Part shown: piece by piece, positions 28,990 through 38,065 of the stretch
How positions within the stretch are numbered: position 1 is the stretch's first letter
Layout: each line of letters starts with the position of its first letter
DNA from: Castellaniella sp049650445
Lineage (GTDB): Bacteria > Pseudomonadota > Gammaproteobacteria > Burkholderiales > Burkholderiaceae_B
DNA length: 64,000 bases
Direction: 5' to 3'
Assembly (NCBI RefSeq): GCF_049650445.1
Contig: NZ_JBASAD010000032.1
Coordinates: forward strand, 1 to 64,000
Position numbers and translations under genes: made by a program
The notes under the pieces: generated by a model
Database searches by the model: none
Seen by the model: only the letters and a program-made list of their open reading frames with translations
What the model was told of the DNA's origin: nothing

Positions 28990-29946
28990 ATGAGCACTCA
29001 ACTGGACGCCCTGCGCACACTGACGACCGTCGTGGCCGACACCGGGGACTTCGAAACCATGCGGGCCTACCGGCCGACGGACGCCACCACCAACCCCTCG
29101 CTGATCCTCAAGGCCGTGGGCCAGCCCGCCTACCGTCCCCTGCTGGACCGGGTGCTGCGCGACCACCCCAAGGCCCCGCTGACCGAACAGGTCGACCGCC
29201 TGCTGGTGGCCTTTGGCCGCGAAATCCTGTCCATCGTGCCCGGCCGCGTCTCGACCGAAGTCGACGCCCGGCTGTCCTTTGACACCCAGGCCAGCATCGA
29301 GCGCGCCCGGCAGATCATCTCTCTGTACGAGGCCGAGGGCATCCCGCGCGAGCGCGTGCTGATCAAGCTGGCTTCGACCTGGGAAGGCATCCAGGCCGCC
29401 CGCACGCTGCAGGCTGAAGACATCCGCTGCAACCTGACGCTGCTGTTCTCCCTGACCCAGGCAATCGCCTGCGCCCAGGCCAAGGTGACCCTGATCTCGC
29501 CCTTCGTGGGCCGCATCTACGACTGGTACAAAAAGGCTGCTGGCGCCGATTGGGACGAAGCGGCGAACGCCGAATCCAACGATCCCGGCGTGCAGTCCGT
29601 GGCGCGCATCTACCGCTACTTCAAGGCCTACGACATCCCCACCCAGGTGATGGGGGCCAGTTTCCGCAACATCGGCCAGATCCGCGCCCTGGCGGGCTGC
29701 GACCTGCTGACGATCAGCCCCGCCCTGCTGGGTGAACTGGCCGCCTCGGACGCGCCCCTGGAACCCCGCCTGTCGGCGACCACCGCCAAGGCGGACGCGC
29801 CGGAATGGATCGCCAGCAACGAGGTCGCCTTCCGCACGAACCTGAACGAAGATGCCATGGCTACCGAAAAACTGGCCGAGGGCATTCGCATTTTCACCGC
29901 CGACGCGATCAAGCTGGACGCGCTGCTGAGCCAGACCGGCGCCTGA
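28990..29946 (+). CDS. tal: Transaldolase
   Basis: A 318-residue class I transaldolase of the pentose phosphate pathway that moves a dihydroxyacetone unit between sedoheptulose-7-phosphate and glyceraldehyde-3-phosphate. Signatures: TTNPSLILKAV (the conserved DATTNPSL) and LIKLASTWEGIQAA with the Schiff-base Lys, then CNLTLLFSLTQA and the C-terminal helix. The start is the ATG at 28990, giving MSTQLDALRTLTTVVADTGD at the usual place. It is divergent from carA and convergent with an ABC permease gene. Confidence 0.96.
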   Translation: MSTQLDALRTLTTVVADTGDFETMRAYRPTDATTNPSLILKAVGQPAYRPLLDRVLRDHPKAPLTEQVDRLLVAFGREILSIVPGRVSTEVDARLSFDTQASIERARQIISLYEAEGIPRERVLIKLASTWEGIQAARTLQAEDIRCNLTLLFSLTQAIACAQAKVTLISPFVGRIYDWYKKAAGADWDEAANAESNDPGVQSVARIYRYFKAYDIPTQVMGASFRNIGQIRALAGCDLLTISPALLGELAASDAPLEPRLSATTAKADAPEWIASNEVAFRTNLNEDAMATEKLAEGIRIFTADAIKLDALLSQTGA

Positions 29947-29983
29947 GGCGCGGCGACAGCCTCGGACCGAGCCGCCGCGTTCC

Positions 29984-30772
29984 TCAGGTTTTCCCCGCCT
30001 CTCCCGGCCCGGGCTGCCAGACCAGCAGGCGGCGTTCCGCCAGCGACACGATGCCGTCCAGCAGCAGCGCGAACACCGTCAGCACGACGATGCCGGCGAA
30101 CACGGTGTTGACGTCCAGCGTGCCCTCGGCCTGCAGGATCAGATATCCGACCCCGGCCGCCGAGCCCAGGTATTCGCCCACCACCGCACCCACGAAGGCC
30201 AGGCCCACGGACGTGTGCAGGCTGGAGAACACCCAACTGGTGGCCGAGGGGATGTAGACGTGGCGCAGAAGCTGACGGCGGCTGGCGCCCAGCATGCGGG
30301 CATTGTCCAGCAGGGTCGGGCTGACCTCGCGCACACCCCGGTAGACGTTGAAAAAGACGATGAAGAACACCAGCGTCACGGCCAGAGCGACCTTGGACCA
30401 GATGCCCAGGCCGAACCACATGCCGAAGATCGGCGCCAGGATGACGCGCGGCATGGAGTTGGCCGCCGTGACGTAGGGTTCGAGCAGCGCACTGGCGCCG
30501 CGCGACAGGCCCAGCCACAGGCCGAAGCCCAGGCCGCCGATCGTCCCGATGACGAAGGCCAGCACGGTTTCGGACAGGGTGATCCACAGATGGCGGTAGA
30601 TCCCGGCGTCGGTGACGAACCAGGCCCAGACGACCTGGGCGACTTCCAGGGGTCGGCCAAAGAAGAACGCCACGTTACGGTTCAGCGAAGCCCAATGCCA
30701 GACCAGCAAAATGGTGGCCAGCAACGCCAGTTGCAACACGCGCAGCACGGGTTTGGACAGGTTGGATTTCAT
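29984..30772 (-). CDS. ABC importer permease (SsuC type), second system
   Basis: A 262-residue inner-membrane permease with about six hydrophobic segments and an EAA loop at DNARMLGASRRQLLRHVYIP. It begins MKSNLSKPVLRVLQLALLAT and ends in a short cytoplasmic tail. It is the last of three genes (binding protein, ATPase, permease), 55 bases after the ATPase gene. The family covers sulfonate, nitrate and pyrimidine-precursor uptake. It is distinct from the permease at 20.2 kb, and no catabolic genes accompany it. Confidence 0.92.
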   Translation of the reverse strand: MKSNLSKPVLRVLQLALLATILLVWHWASLNRNVAFFFGRPLEVAQVVWAWFVTDAGIYRHLWITLSETVLAFVIGTIGGLGFGLWLGLSRGASALLEPYVTAANSMPRVILAPIFGMWFGLGIWSKVALAVTLVFFIVFFNVYRGVREVSPTLLDNARMLGASRRQLLRHVYIPSATSWVFSSLHTSVGLAFVGAVVGEYLGSAAGVGYLILQAEGTLDVNTVFAGIVVLTVFALLLDGIVSLAERRLLVWQPGPGEAGKT

Positions 30773-30827
30773 CGTGGCGGGCGCTCCGGTGGGTGGCTCG
30801 GGTCGACAGGGATTCGCGGGCCGGCCA

Positions 30828-31667
30828 TCAGGCGCGCCGTTGCCGTTCGTAGCCCTTCAGGACTTCGTCGCGCAGCACCGCCCAGATGGCCTGGTGCAGT
30901 TCGACGAAGCGGGGCTGCATGCGGACTTCGGCCACGTCGCGCGGGCGCGGAATGTCGATGACGAATTCCCCGATCGGGCGGGTCTCGGGGCCGGCCGACA
31001 GCACCACCACGCGGTCGCTCATGGCGATGGCCTCGTCCAGGTCGTGGGTGATGAACAGCACGGCCTTGCGCCGGGCCATCCACAGATCCAGGACCTCGTT
31101 TTCCATCAGTTGGCGGGTCTGAATGTCCAGCGCCGAGAACGGCTCGTCCATCAGGATGAGGTCGGGATCACGGATCAGCGTCTGGGCCAGCATGACGCGC
31201 TTGCGCATGCCGCCCGACATCTGGTGCGGATAGCGGTTCTCGAAACCTCCCAGGCCGACCCGGCGCAGCCATTCGCGGCTGCGTTCGGCGGTTTCGGCGG
31301 CGGACACCCCCGCAAACTCCAGACCGGCGGACACGTTGGCCTGGGCGTTGCGCCAGGGCATCAGGGCCTCGCCCTGGAACATGTAGCCCGCCCGCGCATT
31401 GACACCATGCAGCGCCTGGCCGAACACCTGGACCGCGCCGGACGTGGGGCGCAGCAAACCGGCCGCCATGTTCAGCAGCGTGGATTTGCCGCAGCCCGTG
31501 GGGCCGACGACCGAGACGAATTCACCGGGCGCCACCGTCAGGGTGGCGTCGCGCATGGCCGTGTACGGCGTGCCGTCAGGCGAAGTGAAGGTGCAGGTGA
31601 CCCGATCCAGCCGCAGGGCGGGCGCATCCACCCCGCCCTCGACCGGGTGCGTGCGCCGATCAGGCAT
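30828..31667 (-). CDS. ABC importer ATPase, second system
   Basis: A 279-residue ATPase with Walker A GPTGCGKST at 55-63, Q-loop at MFQGEA, signature MSGGM, Walker B LILMDEP and switch His in LFITHD. The start is the ATG at 31667, which overlaps the end of the binding-protein gene by eight bases, so translation is probably coupled. The upstream open frame is the binding-protein shadow. It belongs to the nitrate/sulfonate/taurine ATPase group. Confidence 0.92.
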   Translation of the reverse strand: MPDRRTHPVEGGVDAPALRLDRVTCTFTSPDGTPYTAMRDATLTVAPGEFVSVVGPTGCGKSTLLNMAAGLLRPTSGAVQVFGQALHGVNARAGYMFQGEALMPWRNAQANVSAGLEFAGVSAAETAERSREWLRRVGLGGFENRYPHQMSGGMRKRVMLAQTLIRDPDLILMDEPFSALDIQTRQLMENEVLDLWMARRKAVLFITHDLDEAIAMSDRVVVLSAGPETRPIGEFVIDIPRPRDVAEVRMQPRFVELHQAIWAVLRDEVLKGYERQRRA

Positions 31668-32712
31668 GGGGGTAGGTCTGGTTGGCCTTGGCGGCGAACT
31701 GGTTGGTCCAGATGCGGGAAACGTCGATCGCCGTGCGGTCGAAGTTCGGCACGAATTCGGCCAGCGCGTTGAGCGCCGTCTTCGGGCCGTCCTCCGGCAC
31801 CAGGCCATCGGGCGACAGGCCTTCGCGGTTGCCCTTGAGCGCCAGCTTGTACAAATCCGGGTCGCCCAGCAGATAGGATTCCGGCACCAGTTTGGCGATG
31901 TCATCCACGGACGAGGCCTGGATCCACTTGTCGGCCCGCACCATGGCGTTGGCCAACGCCTGCGTGGTATTGGGATTCGCATCGATGAAGGCCTGGGCCG
32001 TGTACAGGCAGCCCGACGGCATGTTGCCACCGAATATCTTCTGCGCGTCGTTCAGCGCGCGGGTGTCGGCGATGATGTGGATGGCGTCTTCCTTGACCAG
32101 GGTGCTGATCACGGGGTCCAGATTGGCGATGGCGTCGATCTGACCGGAACGCAGGGCCGTGACCGCCCCGGCACCCGCGCCCACACCGATGAAGGACACG
32201 TCGGTGGGCTTGAGCCCGTGCTGCGCCAGAAAGAAGCTGACCATCATATTGGTCGAGGACCCCGGCGCCGTGACGCCGACCTTCTTGCCCTTCAGGTCGG
32301 CGGGCGACTGATAGCCGGCCATGGTTTTCCTGGACACGCCCAGCACGATCATGGGCGCCCGGCCCTGCAGGACGAAGCAGCGGTAGAACTGGCCCTTGGC
32401 CTGCAGATTGATGGTGTGCTCGAAGGCGCCGGAGACCACGTCGGCGCTGCCGCCCACCACGGCCTGCAAGGCCTTTGATCCGCCGGCAAAATCAGCGATG
32501 GTGACGTCCAGGCCTTCTGCCTTGAAGTAGCCCTTCAGGTGCGCGACCGACAGCGGCAGGTAGTAGATCAGCGGCTGACCGCCGACGGCGATGGTCAGGG
32601 CCTTCTTTTCGAGCGGGGCGGCCAGGTTCTGCGCGAAGGACAGTCCGGGCACCGCGCCCAGCAGTCCTGCAGCACCTGCGGTCTTGAGCAGTTCACGACG
32701 TGAAATCGACAT
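31660..32712 (-). CDS. ABC importer substrate-binding protein, NMT1 type, Tat signal, second system
   Basis: A 350-residue periplasmic protein with a twin-arginine signal, MSISRRELLKTAGAAGLLG, and a likely cleavage after SFA. The mature part, ALTIAVGGQPLIYYLPLSVA, AEGLDVTIADFAGGSKAL and LKGKKVGVTAPGSSTNMMVS, is of the SsuA/NMT1 kind. The ATG at 32712 is about ten bases after GGAG, a rather long distance. It is first in its operon, with recR upstream. The ligand is unknown; the family includes sulfonate- and pyrimidine-precursor-binding proteins. Confidence 0.9.
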   Translation of the reverse strand: MSISRRELLKTAGAAGLLGAVPGLSFAQNLAAPLEKKALTIAVGGQPLIYYLPLSVAHLKGYFKAEGLDVTIADFAGGSKALQAVVGGSADVVSGAFEHTINLQAKGQFYRCFVLQGRAPMIVLGVSRKTMAGYQSPADLKGKKVGVTAPGSSTNMMVSFFLAQHGLKPTDVSFIGVGAGAGAVTALRSGQIDAIANLDPVISTLVKEDAIHIIADTRALNDAQKIFGGNMPSGCLYTAQAFIDANPNTTQALANAMVRADKWIQASSVDDIAKLVPESYLLGDPDLYKLALKGNREGLSPDGLVPEDGPKTALNALAEFVPNFDRTAIDVSRIWTNQFAAKANQTYPHA

Positions 32713-32861
32713 GATGGCTTGTCTCCTGGTAGTGATGCGACGTCTCTGCGCTTGAAGATTCGATGATAACGCAGTGAGGCATCCGGACCTGTGCAGACCG
32801 TGCGCTGAAGACGGGACAACGAAATCTCTGGATCCCGGTCCGGCGGACGGCCCCATGCCGC

Positions 32862-33470
32862 TCAGTTGGGCCGGCGTTCCATCAGGGCCCAGGCGATCGT
32901 GCCGGCGTCGACGTATTCCAGTTCACTGCCGCTGGGCACGCCGCGTGCCAGCCGGGTGACCTTGACGCCGCACTCGCGCAGCATCTCGGCCAGGTAGTAG
33001 GCCGTGGTCTCGCCCTCGGCGGTGAAATTGGTGGCCAGGATGACCTCGCGGACCTGCCCGTCCCGGACCCGGTCGCGCAAAGGGGCGAACCGGACCTGAT
33101 CCGGCCCGACACCCTCCAACGGCGCCAACCGGCCCATCAGCACGTAGTACAGGCCCTGGTAGCCGTGGCTGGCCTCGATCATGTTCTGGTCGGCCGGCGT
33201 CTCGACGACGCACAGCACGGACGGATCGCGATCCGGGTTCTCGCAGGTGGCGCACAGCGGCGTCTGGGAAAAGGAGTTGCAGCGCTCGCAGTGGCACAGC
33301 CCGCCGACCGCATCGCGCAGTGCATCGCCCAGGCGCAACGCGCCGTCCGGATCGTGCTGCAGCAAGTGATACGCCATGCGCCGGGCGGTACGCACGCCCA
33401 CGCCGGGCAGCCCCCGCAACGCATCGATCAGGGCACGCAGCGGTTCCGGTTCGGGCAGGCCGGTGGCCAT
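32862..33470 (-). CDS. recR: Recombination protein RecR
   Basis: A 202-residue protein that acts with RecF and RecO to load RecA at gaps. It has an N-terminal helix-hairpin-helix (LRGLPGVGVRTARRMAYHLL), the zinc-binding cysteines in CHCERC and CATC, and a Toprim domain (VLCVVETPADQNMIEASHGY) with the conserved Glu, ending in the expected ALMERRPN-like tail. It lies 41 bases downstream of ybaB and behind dnaX, the dnaX-ybaB-recR operon widely conserved in bacteria. Confidence 0.97.
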   Translation of the reverse strand: MATGLPEPEPLRALIDALRGLPGVGVRTARRMAYHLLQHDPDGALRLGDALRDAVGGLCHCERCNSFSQTPLCATCENPDRDPSVLCVVETPADQNMIEASHGYQGLYYVLMGRLAPLEGVGPDQVRFAPLRDRVRDGQVREVILATNFTAEGETTAYYLAEMLRECGVKVTRLARGVPSGSELEYVDAGTIAWALMERRPN

Positions 33471-33511
33471 TTCAGGACAGCCGATTCATGTCGGGCGGAT
33501 CGGCGACCGTC

Positions 33512-33838
33512 TCAGAACGGCAGCTTCATGCCCGGCGGCAGGGACAGGCCGGCCGTCACGGCGGACATCTTTTCCTGGGAGGTGGCTTCGGCCTTGCGCT
33601 GGGCATCATTGAAAGCCGCCGCGACCAGATCCTCGATCATGTCGCGATCGTCGTCGAACAGCGACGGATCGATGGTCACGCGCTTGACGTCGTACTTGCA
33701 GCTCATGGTGACCTTGACCAGGCCGCCGCCCGCAGCACCCTCGACCATCAGGTCGGCCAGAGCGTCCTGGGCCTTCTTCATGTTTTCCTGCATCTGCTGG
33801 GCCTGGCGCATCAGCCCGGCGATCTGACCTTTCATCAT
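33512..33838 (-). CDS. ybaB: YbaB/EbfC nucleoid-associated protein
   Basis: A 108-residue DNA-binding protein starting MMKGQIAGLMRQAQQMQENM, followed by the conserved VEGAAGGGLVKVTMSCKYDV and the DRDMIEDLVAAAFNDA helix. It forms a tweezer-like dimer in characterised relatives. AGGA lies about eight bases before the first ATG. It is the middle gene of dnaX-ybaB-recR. Confidence 0.96.
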   Translation of the reverse strand: MMKGQIAGLMRQAQQMQENMKKAQDALADLMVEGAAGGGLVKVTMSCKYDVKRVTIDPSLFDDDRDMIEDLVAAAFNDAQRKAEATSQEKMSAVTAGLSLPPGMKLPF

Positions 33839-33888
33839 GGCAGTGTCCTGATTCGGTAGGGATATTCAGTGGATTTTCAAACGTGGGA

Positions 33889-35961
33889 CTATACCGCAGG
33901 CGGGCGGACCGAGCCCGGCACCACGCGGGCGGCAAAGCGCTGCGCCAGCGCCAGAACCAGTTCGTCCTGCTCGACCGCCTGCTCGGCGGCCTGCTGGCGC
34001 CGGCCGCGTTCGGCCTGATCGACGGCATGGGCGGTATCGTCGCCGGTCGCGCCGTACTCGACATCGAGGCGCAGCACGCGGCCGAAGTATTCGGACAGCA
34101 CCGTGCGCAACCGGTCATGGCCGCCACCGTCCGCATAGGTGTGGATCGCCACCCGCAGGCGGATTCGATGCTCGTCGCCGGACAGCCATTCGCTGTTCAT
34201 CGCCAGCGCCCGGGCGGCGCCGCCGACCGGCAGGCCGGCAGCCACCACCGGCCAGTTCTGGGCCGTCATCCGGCCGGGCTCGGGGGTTTCGGGCGCCGGC
34301 ACGGACGGTCTGGCGGACAGACCGGCGATGGCTCCGGACGCGTCCACATCCATCCCCAGATCGTCCAGGGAGACAGCGGCGTCGAAGGACTCGACCAGGT
34401 CATCAGGCAGATCGTCCGGAACGGCGTCGGTCCAGTCGTCCGAGGCGGACGCAGCCTCGTCGGGAGGCACGGGCGGCGCCGGATCAGGGTCCGGGATCGG
34501 ATCGGGATGCGGTGCCGGGTCCGGTTCGGGCGTGGGGACCGGCGGTCGGGGAGACGCGGCAACCGGCGCAGCGACCGCAGGCACGGGTGCCGCGACGGCC
34601 TGGACCGGTTCGGACGCAGCTGGACTTGCAACCGGAGCATCCTCAGGCGCGGATTCCCAGGCAGGCGGTTCGATGGACGGGAGGGCCTCGGCCCGGACCG
34701 GGGCCCGAGCGGCAGGTGCAGGCACGGCGGCGGGCGGTTCGACCGGCACGGACGGTCTGGCGGCTTCGGCCACCGGCTGCGCCGCCACCACGGGCAACGC
34801 GGCTGCAGTCGCTGCAGTCGAGCGCGGCGCATCCGCCTGGGCGACCGGCGGCGACCCCATCGCCACGGGCGGCACGCGACCTTCCGGCAGCAGGGCCAGC
34901 ATGCGCAGGCAGGCCATGACGAAGCCCGCCTGTTCGTCGGGCGCCAGGGCCAGTTCATGGCGGCTGTGCACCGCCACGGCGTAGAACAACTGCACGTCGT
35001 CCGGCGTCAGAGCACCCGCCAGGGCGGTGATGTCTTCGGCCAGGGGGTCGTCAGCCTGAGCATGGCCCAGGCGCTGGGCGATGGCCACCCGTGACAGCAG
35101 CACGGCCAGGTCCCCCAGCGCCGCCTGGAACGACAGGCCGCGCGCAGCCAGATCGTCGGCCACGGCCAGGATGCCGGGCGCGTCGGCGGCCGCCAGGGCC
35201 TGCAGCAGATGCAGCAGATGGCTCTGGTCCAGCGTGCCCAGCATTTCGCCTACGGCGGCGGCCGTCAGGTCGCCCGCCGAAAAGGAGATGGCCTGGTCCG
35301 TCAGGGACAAGGCATCGCGCATCGAACCGGCTGCCGCCTGGGCGAGCAGGCGCAGCCCCTGAGGGTCCGCCGGCACGGATTCCTGCGCCAGGATGTCCTG
35401 CAGGTGATCGACGATGGCGGGCACCGTCATCTGTTTCAGATTGAATTGCAGACAGCGCGACAGCACCGTGACCGGTATTTTTTGCGGGTCGGTGGTCGCG
35501 AGGATGAATTTGACGTGCTCGGGCGGTTCTTCGAGCGTCTTCAGCATGGCGTTGAACGCATGCCCGGTCAGCATGTGGACTTCGTCGATCATGTAGACCT
35601 TGAAGCGGCCGGACGACGGCGCATAGACCGCCTGTTCCAGCAACTGGGTCATTTCGTCGACGCCCCGGTTCGAGGCGGCGTCGAGCTCGATGTAGTCCAC
35701 GTAACGGCCCGCATCGATCTCGGTGCAGGCCTGGCAATGGCCGCAAGGCGTGGCGGTGATGCCTTGGGCGCAATTCAGGGATTTGGCCAGGATGCGCGAC
35801 AAGGTGGTCTTGCCCACGCCGCGCGTGCCGGTGAACAGCCAGGCATGATGCAGGCGGCCGGACGACAGCGCATGGGTCAGGGCCCGCACCACGTGATCCT
35901 GTCCAATCAGCGTATCGAAGGAACGGGGGCGCCATTTGCGCGCCAAGACGAGATAGCTCAT
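33889..35961 (-). CDS. dnaX: DNA polymerase III subunits tau/gamma
   Basis: A 690-residue clamp-loader ATPase. It starts MSYLVLARKWRPRSFDTLIG, with Walker A GTRGVGKTTL, the zinc cysteines including CGHCQAC, DEVHML (Walker B) and a sensor SRC (VLSRCLQFNL). A long Pro/Ala/Val-rich linker, about 380-600, precedes the C-terminal tau domain that contacts the polymerase core. The ATG at 35961 is the family start; the open frame further upstream runs through the SRP RNA gene. I see no clear slippery A-tract, so production of a short gamma form is not supported by sequence here. Confidence 0.96.
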   Translation of the reverse strand: MSYLVLARKWRPRSFDTLIGQDHVVRALTHALSSGRLHHAWLFTGTRGVGKTTLSRILAKSLNCAQGITATPCGHCQACTEIDAGRYVDYIELDAASNRGVDEMTQLLEQAVYAPSSGRFKVYMIDEVHMLTGHAFNAMLKTLEEPPEHVKFILATTDPQKIPVTVLSRCLQFNLKQMTVPAIVDHLQDILAQESVPADPQGLRLLAQAAAGSMRDALSLTDQAISFSAGDLTAAAVGEMLGTLDQSHLLHLLQALAAADAPGILAVADDLAARGLSFQAALGDLAVLLSRVAIAQRLGHAQADDPLAEDITALAGALTPDDVQLFYAVAVHSRHELALAPDEQAGFVMACLRMLALLPEGRVPPVAMGSPPVAQADAPRSTAATAAALPVVAAQPVAEAARPSVPVEPPAAVPAPAARAPVRAEALPSIEPPAWESAPEDAPVASPAASEPVQAVAAPVPAVAAPVAASPRPPVPTPEPDPAPHPDPIPDPDPAPPVPPDEAASASDDWTDAVPDDLPDDLVESFDAAVSLDDLGMDVDASGAIAGLSARPSVPAPETPEPGRMTAQNWPVVAAGLPVGGAARALAMNSEWLSGDEHRIRLRVAIHTYADGGGHDRLRTVLSEYFGRVLRLDVEYGATGDDTAHAVDQAERGRRQQAAEQAVEQDELVLALAQRFAARVVPGSVRPPAV

Positions 35962-35990
35962 AGAGGCCGCCCTGGAGGGGGAAAAGGAAA

Positions 35991-36087
35991 GGCGAGCCTG
36001 ACTTCGGCACTGGTTCCGCGCGGCTGTGGCTGCTTCGTTCCCGACCTGACCAGGTTCACCGCCGAACCATGCGAAGGGGCCCGCCTC
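35991..36087 (-). ncRNA. ffs: Signal recognition particle RNA (small, 4.5S type)
   Basis: The minus strand contains GGTCAGGTCGGGAACGAAGC, which matches the conserved SRP domain IV core (GGTCAGGTCCGGAAGGAAGC in E. coli), including the GGAA-type tetraloop. The ends GGCGGGCC and GGCTCGCC pair, giving a hairpin RNA of about 97 bases. TAGAAT at 36097-36092 is a good -10, placing the 5' end near 36087. TTTCCTTTTC follows the 3' end as a terminator. It lies between pckG and dnaX. Ends are approximate to a few bases. Confidence 0.9.
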
Positions 36088-36115
36088 TGGAATTCTAACA
36101 GGGTTTCGGCGCCGT

Positions 36116-36132
36116 CCGTCCGGACCGGACGG
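36116..36132 (-). terminator. Hairpin after pckG
   Basis: CCGTCCG (36116-36122) pairs perfectly with CGGACGG (36126-36132) with a three-base loop, two bases after the pckG stop. There is no T-tract; it also overlaps the region just upstream of the SRP RNA promoter. Confidence 0.4.
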
Positions 36133-36134
36133 AA

Positions 36135-37973
36135 TCAGCCCAGATCGGCCGACAACTGAGCCCAGCGGCTGCGCAGAGGTGCGGGCAGACGGGGACCCAG
36201 GCGGTCGAAAAACGCCTGATGCTCGGCCAGTTCGTCGCGCCAGGCCCGGGAATCGACGCGGGTCAGGCGCTCGAAGCGGGCCGGCTCGAAGTCCAGGCCA
36301 TCCCAGCACAGTTCCTGGAAGCGCGGCGTCCGGCCCAGGGGCGTCTCCTGGCCCGGGACGCGGTCCTCGATCCGATCCAGCATCCACTTCAGCACGCGCA
36401 TGTTCTCGCCGAAACCCGGCCAGACGAAACGGCCTTCGTCATCGGTCTGGAACCAGTTCACCGCGAAGAAACGGGGCAGGACACCCCCCTGGGCCTGCAA
36501 CTGTTGCCCCAGTTCCAGCCAATGGGCGAAATAGTCGCCCATGTTATATCCGCAGAAAGGCAGCATGGCGAAAGGATCACGGCGCACCACGCCCTGTGCG
36601 CCCATGGCCGCCGCCGTGGTCTGAGAACCCAGCGTGGCGGCCAGATAGACTCCCTCGGTCCAGGTACGCGCCTCGGTCACCAGCGGCACGGTGTCGATGC
36701 GGCGCCCTCCTACCAGGAAGGCATCGATCGTCACGCCGTCCGGATGATCCCAGTCCGGATCAATGGCGGGATTCTGCACGGCCGAGACGGTGAAGCGGGC
36801 ATTGGGATGGGCCGCCTTGCGGCCGCAATCGGGCGTCCAGTCGCGGCCCTGCCAGTCGAGGCAGTGCGCGGGGGCGGGCCCCATGCCTTCCCACCAGACG
36901 TCGCCATCGTCGGTCAGGGCAACATTGGTGAAGATCACGCGCTCCCGGAGCGAGGCCATGCAGTTGTAGTTGGTCTTCTCGTTGGTGCCCGGCGCCACAC
37001 CGAAATATCCGGCTTCCGGGTTGATGGCATGCAGCCGGCCATCGGGACCGGGACGCAGCCAGGCGATGTCGTCGCCAATCGTGGTGATCTTCCAGTCCGA
37101 CAGCGCAGCCGGCGGGATCATCATGGCGAAGTTCGTCTTGCCGCACGCCGAAGGAAAGGCGGCCGCGATGTGCATCTTGCGGCCCTCGGGCGAAGTGACG
37201 CCGAGAATCAGCATGTGCTCGGCCAGCCAGCCCTGGTCGCGGCCCATGTTCGAGGCGATGCGCAGGGCCAGGCATTTCTTGCCCAGCAGGGCGTTGCCGC
37301 CATAGCCCGAGCCGTAGGACCAGATCTCCCGCGACTCGGGAAAATGGACGATGTACTTGGTTTCATTGCAGGGCCAGGGGACATCGGCCTCGCCCGGCTG
37401 CAAAGGCTTGCCCACGGTATGCATGCAGGGCACGTAGCTGCCCGTCTCGCCCAGCACGTCGTATACCTCGCGGCCCATGCGGGTCATGATGCGCATGCTG
37501 ACCACGACATAGGGCGAATCGGTCAGCTCGATGCCGATCTGCGCCAGGGGCGAACCCAGCGGACCCATCGAAAACGGCACGACGTACAGAGTCCGTCCCC
37601 GCATGCAGCCCTGGAACAGGGTCCGAAGCGTGGCGCGCATCTCGCCGGGCGGAGCCCAATTGTTGGTCGGACCGGCATCCTCCTGGTGCTCGGCGCAGAT
37701 GAACGTGCGGTCCTCGACCCGCGCCACGTCCCCCGGATCGGACCAGGCCAGATAGGAGTCGGGCCGTTTTTCAGGGTTCAGCCGCCGCAGGGTGCCCGCT
37801 TCGACCATGACCTGGCAGAGCCGGTCGTATTCCTGCTGCGACCCATCGCACCAGACGATCCGGTCGGGCCGGGTCAGCGCCGCCATGGCGCCCACCCAGT
37901 CTTTCAGCGCAGCATGCCGGACCCAGGCCGGAGCGTGGGCGTCGAGGGGGGCGGACGGATGCGGGGCATTCAT
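36135..37973 (-). CDS. pckG: Phosphoenolpyruvate carboxykinase (GTP)
   Basis: A 612-residue GTP-dependent PEPCK that converts oxaloacetate to phosphoenolpyruvate in gluconeogenesis. It is of the GTP family by length and motifs: RTLYVVPFSMGPLGSPLAQI, ELTDSPYVVVSMRIMTRMG, the kinase P-loop FPSACGKTNFAMM with the active-site Cys, GDDIAWLRPG with metal ligand Asp, and NWFQTDDEGRFVWPGFGEN. The ATG at 37973 follows AGGAG by seven bases. It is monocistronic, with an AT-rich upstream region containing TTAATTAA. Confidence 0.97.
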   Translation of the reverse strand: MNAPHPSAPLDAHAPAWVRHAALKDWVGAMAALTRPDRIVWCDGSQQEYDRLCQVMVEAGTLRRLNPEKRPDSYLAWSDPGDVARVEDRTFICAEHQEDAGPTNNWAPPGEMRATLRTLFQGCMRGRTLYVVPFSMGPLGSPLAQIGIELTDSPYVVVSMRIMTRMGREVYDVLGETGSYVPCMHTVGKPLQPGEADVPWPCNETKYIVHFPESREIWSYGSGYGGNALLGKKCLALRIASNMGRDQGWLAEHMLILGVTSPEGRKMHIAAAFPSACGKTNFAMMIPPAALSDWKITTIGDDIAWLRPGPDGRLHAINPEAGYFGVAPGTNEKTNYNCMASLRERVIFTNVALTDDGDVWWEGMGPAPAHCLDWQGRDWTPDCGRKAAHPNARFTVSAVQNPAIDPDWDHPDGVTIDAFLVGGRRIDTVPLVTEARTWTEGVYLAATLGSQTTAAAMGAQGVVRRDPFAMLPFCGYNMGDYFAHWLELGQQLQAQGGVLPRFFAVNWFQTDDEGRFVWPGFGENMRVLKWMLDRIEDRVPGQETPLGRTPRFQELCWDGLDFEPARFERLTRVDSRAWRDELAEHQAFFDRLGPRLPAPLRSRWAQLSADLG

Positions 37974-38065
37974 GCGTGTCTCCTGATTTAATTAAGATAT
38001 TAGTGACGGCGAGTATATTTCATCATCGCCCAGGATATCCCACGTTTCATGGAACTGCCGGCGGC

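Noticed and set aside
33889..35961. Programmed frameshift producing a gamma form of DnaX
   Set aside because: No A-rich slippery sequence with a downstream stop was seen in the expected part of the gene.
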